Shown piece after piece: positions 61,297-64,000 of a stretch of DNA of 64,000 nucleotides (its first letter is position 1; each line of letters opens with the position of its first letter). The translations under genes were made by a program, and so were the position numbers. The notes beneath the pieces were generated by a model. That model worked only from the letters and a program-made list of their open reading frames with translations, ran no database searches and had not been told where the DNA came from. Source of the DNA: Lateolabrax maculatus (taxonomy: Eukaryota; Chordata; Actinopteri; Acropomatiformes; Lateolabracidae); contig CM062218.1 of assembly GCA_031216445.1 (NCBI GenBank), positions 21,861,501 through 21,925,500 on the forward strand, written 5' to 3'.

Positions 61297-64000
61297 ATGG
61301 AAGGCACACATAGCAAGAGAAAACAAAGAGGACAGAGGAGAAAGAACACTGACATCCAGCAAAAGACAAAGCTGGAATACATGGAACGCTCCGGGGAGGT
61401 TGGCCTTTCTTTTAATTTCCACCTCAGTTCCCTGGAAGCACAACTTAGAGCTGAGCTGAAGGACAGCGAGGCCAAGCTCACCCATAGTACATTTGAGGGG
61501 AGAGTCCACTTGGAAATCCAAAAGGAATCGCTGGATATTTTGCTTGTTCAGCTCCAAGATCAGAAAGTGGACAACAACTGGAGCCGTGACAAAGAGCTGA
61601 TGCAAAGCGAGATATGTTGCCTGAAAGCCCGGCTACAAGAGGCTCTGGGCAAACATGTCAACTCTTCACAGACGGAGATCGAACATCTGAAAGTAAACCA
61701 GAGGAAGATCTGCGCGACGCTGCGGAAAGCTCAGAGTGAGCTTGAGCAGCAGACTCAAACCAGCAATGACCTTCAAGTGAAACTGAAGCAGGTGAAGGAA
61801 GAACTCTTTCACAAAGACACAGCAGAGTTTGAGGCTCGCTCAAAAGCAGAGCTGTTGGAGACAGATCTTGCCTGCGAGATTGCTCAAACTGAAAAGCTGG
61901 AGCAGAAATTGACCAAGATGAAGGAAGCTCTACTGAAACAGAAGGACGACAATAAAAAGACCCTGGAAAGATCCCAGGCCTCTCATCGAGTCCAGCTGGA
62001 GGAACACAAAACCAAGACCAGCAGGATTTCATCGGCCCTGAAAAATGCAGAAGGTCAGCTAAAGATTGAGCGCCTCCGTCTGCAGCAGGAAAAAACCTCC
62101 CACCAGAAGGAGATGGACACATCCAGAGCTCTCTATGCTGCTCAGCTTGACGAGCAGAAAGAAGAGAACAACAGCCTTGTGGCTGCTCTGAAAAAGGCTG
62201 AGCAGCAGTTGGAGAGTCATCGTATCGAATGGCAGGAGGACAAGTCATCCCTCCTTCAGGCCACAGAGAGCCTCCAGAAGACTCTGCAGGAGAAGGAGCA
62301 GGAGTGGCAGAAGGACAAGTCATCCCTCCTTCAAAACGCTGAGGGCCTCAAGAAGACTCTGCGGCAGAAGGAGCAGGATTTGCAGCAGGACAAGTCATCC
62401 CTCCTTCAGGCCACCAAGGACCTCCAGAAGACTCTGAGTGAGCTTGAGCAGGAGACTACCACCAGCAAGGCCCTTCAAGTCAAACTGGAGCAGGTGAAGG
62501 GAGAGAATGAAGCCCTCCAAAATGAAATAGAGGCAACAAACTTAGTGGTCCGCACTGAAAAGCAACTGCGTTCAGTGGCTGAAAAGAACTTTGAGACAAC
62601 CGCCCATTCCCTGAAGGTGCAGCTCTTTGAGAAAGACACAGCAGAGTTTGAGGCTCGCTCAAAAGCAGAGCTGTTGGAGACAGATCTTGCCTGCGAGCTT
62701 GCTCAAACTGAAAAGCTGGAGCAGAAATTGACCAAGATGAAGGAAGCTCTACTGAAACAGAAGGACGACAATAAAAAGACCCTGGAAAGATCCCAGGCCT
62801 CTCATCGAGTCCAGCTGGAGGAACGCAAAACCAAGACCAGCAGGATTTCATCGGCCCTGAAAAATGCAGAAGGTCAGCTAAAGATTGAGCGCCTCCGTCT
62901 GCAGCAGGAAAAAACCTCCCACCAGAAGGAGATGGACACATCCAGAGCTCTCTATGCTGCTCAGCTTGGCGAGCAGAAAGAAGAGAACAATACCCTTGTG
63001 GCTGCTCTAAAAAAGGCTGAGCAGCAGTTGGAGAGTCATCGTATCGAGTGGCAGGAGGACAAGTCATCCCTCCTTCAGGCCACAGAGGGCCTCCAGAAGA
63101 CTCTGCAGGAGAAGGAGCAGGAGTGGCAGGAGGACAAGTCATCCCTCCTTCAAAACGCTGAGAGCCTCAAGAAGAAACTGCAGCAGAAGGAGCAAGAGTT
63201 GCAGCAGGACAAGTCATCCCTCCTTCAGGCCACCAAGGGCCTCCAGAAGACTCTGAGTGAGCTTGAGCAGGAGATTACCACCAGCAAGGCCCTTCAAGTC
63301 AAACTGGAGCAGGTGAAGGGAGAGAATGAAGCCCTCCGAAATGAAATAGAGGCAACAAACTTAGTGGTCTGCACTGAAAAGCAACTGCGTTCAGTGGCTG
63401 AAAAGAACTTTGAGACAACTGCCCATTCCCTGAAGGTGCAGCTCTTTGAGAAAGACACAGCAGAGTTTGAGGCTCGCTCAAAAGCAGAGCTGTTGGAGAC
63501 AGATCTTGCCTGCGAGCTTGCTCAAACTGAAAAGCTGGAGCAGAAATTGACCAAGATCAAGATGAAGGAAGCTCTACTGAAACAGAAGGACGACAATAAA
63601 AAGACCCTGGAAAGATCCCAGGCCTCTCATCGAGTCCAGCTGGAGGAACGCAAAACCAAGACCAGCAGGATTTCATCGGCTCTGAAAAATGCAGAAGGTC
63701 AGCTAAAGATTGAGCGCCTCCGTCTGCAGCAGGAGAAAACCTCCCACCAGAAGGAGATGGACACATCCAGAGCTCTCTATGCTGCTCAGCTTGATGAGCA
63801 GAAAGAAGAGAACAACAGCCTTGTGGCTGCTCTGAAAAAGGCTGAGCAGCAGTTGGAGAGTCATCGTATCGAGTGGCAGGAGGACAAGTCATCCCTCCTT
63901 CAGGCCACAGAGGGCCTCAAGAAGACTCTGCGGCAGAAGGAGCAGGAGTGGCAGCAGGACAAGTCATCCCTCCTTCAGGCCACCGAGGGCTTCAAGAAAA
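61297..64000 (+). CDS. Coiled-coil repeat protein, copy H (3' part outside the window)
   Basis: The first 901 codons are open to the window edge. Start context and TATA spacing match the other copies. Modules start at 61735, 62437 and 63256. The second is the same module-2/module-3 hybrid with CELAQ as in copy G, and the third has the KLTKIKMKEA insertion near 63552-63567, so H belongs to the four-module G type. It differs from G by scattered substitutions, for example GCT for GCC in the SSALK stretch near 63679. The sequence ends inside the 25-residue repeats. Total length cannot be seen; 1215 residues would be expected if the rest matches G. Confidence 0.88.
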   Translation, partial: MEGTHSKRKQRGQRRKNTDIQQKTKLEYMERSGEVGLSFNFHLSSLEAQLRAELKDSEAKLTHSTFEGRVHLEIQKESLDILLVQLQDQKVDNNWSRDKELMQSEICCLKARLQEALGKHVNSSQTEIEHLKVNQRKICATLRKAQSELEQQTQTSNDLQVKLKQVKEELFHKDTAEFEARSKAELLETDLACEIAQTEKLEQKLTKMKEALLKQKDDNKKTLERSQASHRVQLEEHKTKTSRISSALKNAEGQLKIERLRLQQEKTSHQKEMDTSRALYAAQLDEQKEENNSLVAALKKAEQQLESHRIEWQEDKSSLLQATESLQKTLQEKEQEWQKDKSSLLQNAEGLKKTLRQKEQDLQQDKSSLLQATKDLQKTLSELEQETTTSKALQVKLEQVKGENEALQNEIEATNLVVRTEKQLRSVAEKNFETTAHSLKVQLFEKDTAEFEARSKAELLETDLACELAQTEKLEQKLTKMKEALLKQKDDNKKTLERSQASHRVQLEERKTKTSRISSALKNAEGQLKIERLRLQQEKTSHQKEMDTSRALYAAQLGEQKEENNTLVAALKKAEQQLESHRIEWQEDKSSLLQATEGLQKTLQEKEQEWQEDKSSLLQNAESLKKKLQQKEQELQQDKSSLLQATKGLQKTLSELEQEITTSKALQVKLEQVKGENEALRNEIEATNLVVCTEKQLRSVAEKNFETTAHSLKVQLFEKDTAEFEARSKAELLETDLACELAQTEKLEQKLTKIKMKEALLKQKDDNKKTLERSQASHRVQLEERKTKTSRISSALKNAEGQLKIERLRLQQEKTSHQKEMDTSRALYAAQLDEQKEENNSLVAALKKAEQQLESHRIEWQEDKSSLLQATEGLKKTLRQKEQEWQQDKSSLLQATEGFKK

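Larger units (their letters stand above)
1..64000 (+). repeat. Tandem array (coding macrosatellite) of ~9.37-kb units, eight copies A-H
   Basis: Units run head to tail without interruption and leave the window at both ends. Counted from each gene's ATG they are: A, to 6024 (start cut off); B 6025-15393; C 15394-24762; D 24763-33312; E 33313-42681; F 42682-52395; G 52396-61296; H 61297 onward. The basic period is 9369. D lacks one 819-bp coding module (period 8550). F gains a 346-bp SINE (9714). G has the SINE, lacks a module and has a 6-bp insertion (8901). Gene and spacer are equally similar between units, which fits recent unequal exchange or gene conversion across the whole unit. Known parallels in organisation only are human D4Z4/DUX4 and RS447/USP17 macrosatellites, which also carry intronless genes. 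Confidence 0.97.

Noticed and set aside
1..64000. The array as a pure assembly artefact
   Set aside because: Units differ by private substitutions, by two different module contractions, by a 6-bp insertion and by a SINE present in only two spacers, which duplication of one unit by an assembler would not create. The exact copy number still depends on read support.

Overview
The window is eukaryotic and most likely from a teleost fish. It has sparse AT-rich spacers, a TATA/CCAAT promoter, AATAAA poly(A) signals, decayed tRNA copies, a tRNA-derived SINE whose body I recognise from ray-finned fish genomes, and several other interspersed repeats of teleost type. Nothing looks bacterial or viral. 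The species cannot be named from the sequence.

The whole 64 kb is one head-to-tail array of a unit of about 9.37 kb. Eight copies are touched, called A to H: A (5' end cut off), B, C, D, E, F, G, and H (3' end cut off). ATG-to-ATG periods are 9369 (B to C), 9369 (C to D), 8550 (D to E), 9369 (E to F), 9714 (F to G) and 8901 (G to H). The differences are explained by loss of one 819-bp coding module (D, G), one SINE of 346 bp (spacers F and G), a 6-bp in-frame insertion (G, H) and a 1-bp homopolymer change. Otherwise the units differ only by scattered substitutions, in coding and spacer sequence alike.

Each unit holds one intronless gene on the + strand. It encodes a proline-free, Glu/Lys/Gln/Leu-rich, almost wholly coiled-coil protein of 1486 residues (B, C, E, F), 1213 (D) or 1215 (G). 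The protein is itself built of tandem modules of 273 residues (819 bp), and these contain a 25-residue (75-bp) repeat, so there are three nested levels of tandem repetition. The ends are unique: a basic N terminus (KRKQRGQRRK) and a C terminus ending KKKKKNNWYKKLF. I do not recognise the family. Every copy is open, with no frameshift or stop.

Each spacer of about 4.9 kb runs in the same order: 3' UTR with a 20-bp-stem hairpin and AATAAA; two teleost-type repeats, the second with a perfect TGACGTCA; a tRNA-Leu(CAG)-like pseudogene; a tRNA-Gln-like pseudogene; in F and G only, the SINE; a tRNA-Leu 5' half; a broken RecQ-like helicase N-terminal fragment under a YY1-type motif; a 160-bp inverted-repeat MITE; a perfect RFX-type X-box; then CCAAT and TATA boxes just before the next ATG. 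The best description is a coding macrosatellite whose repeat unit carries its own promoter, gene and poly(A) signal. Repeat content, organism and function are inferred from sequence alone.
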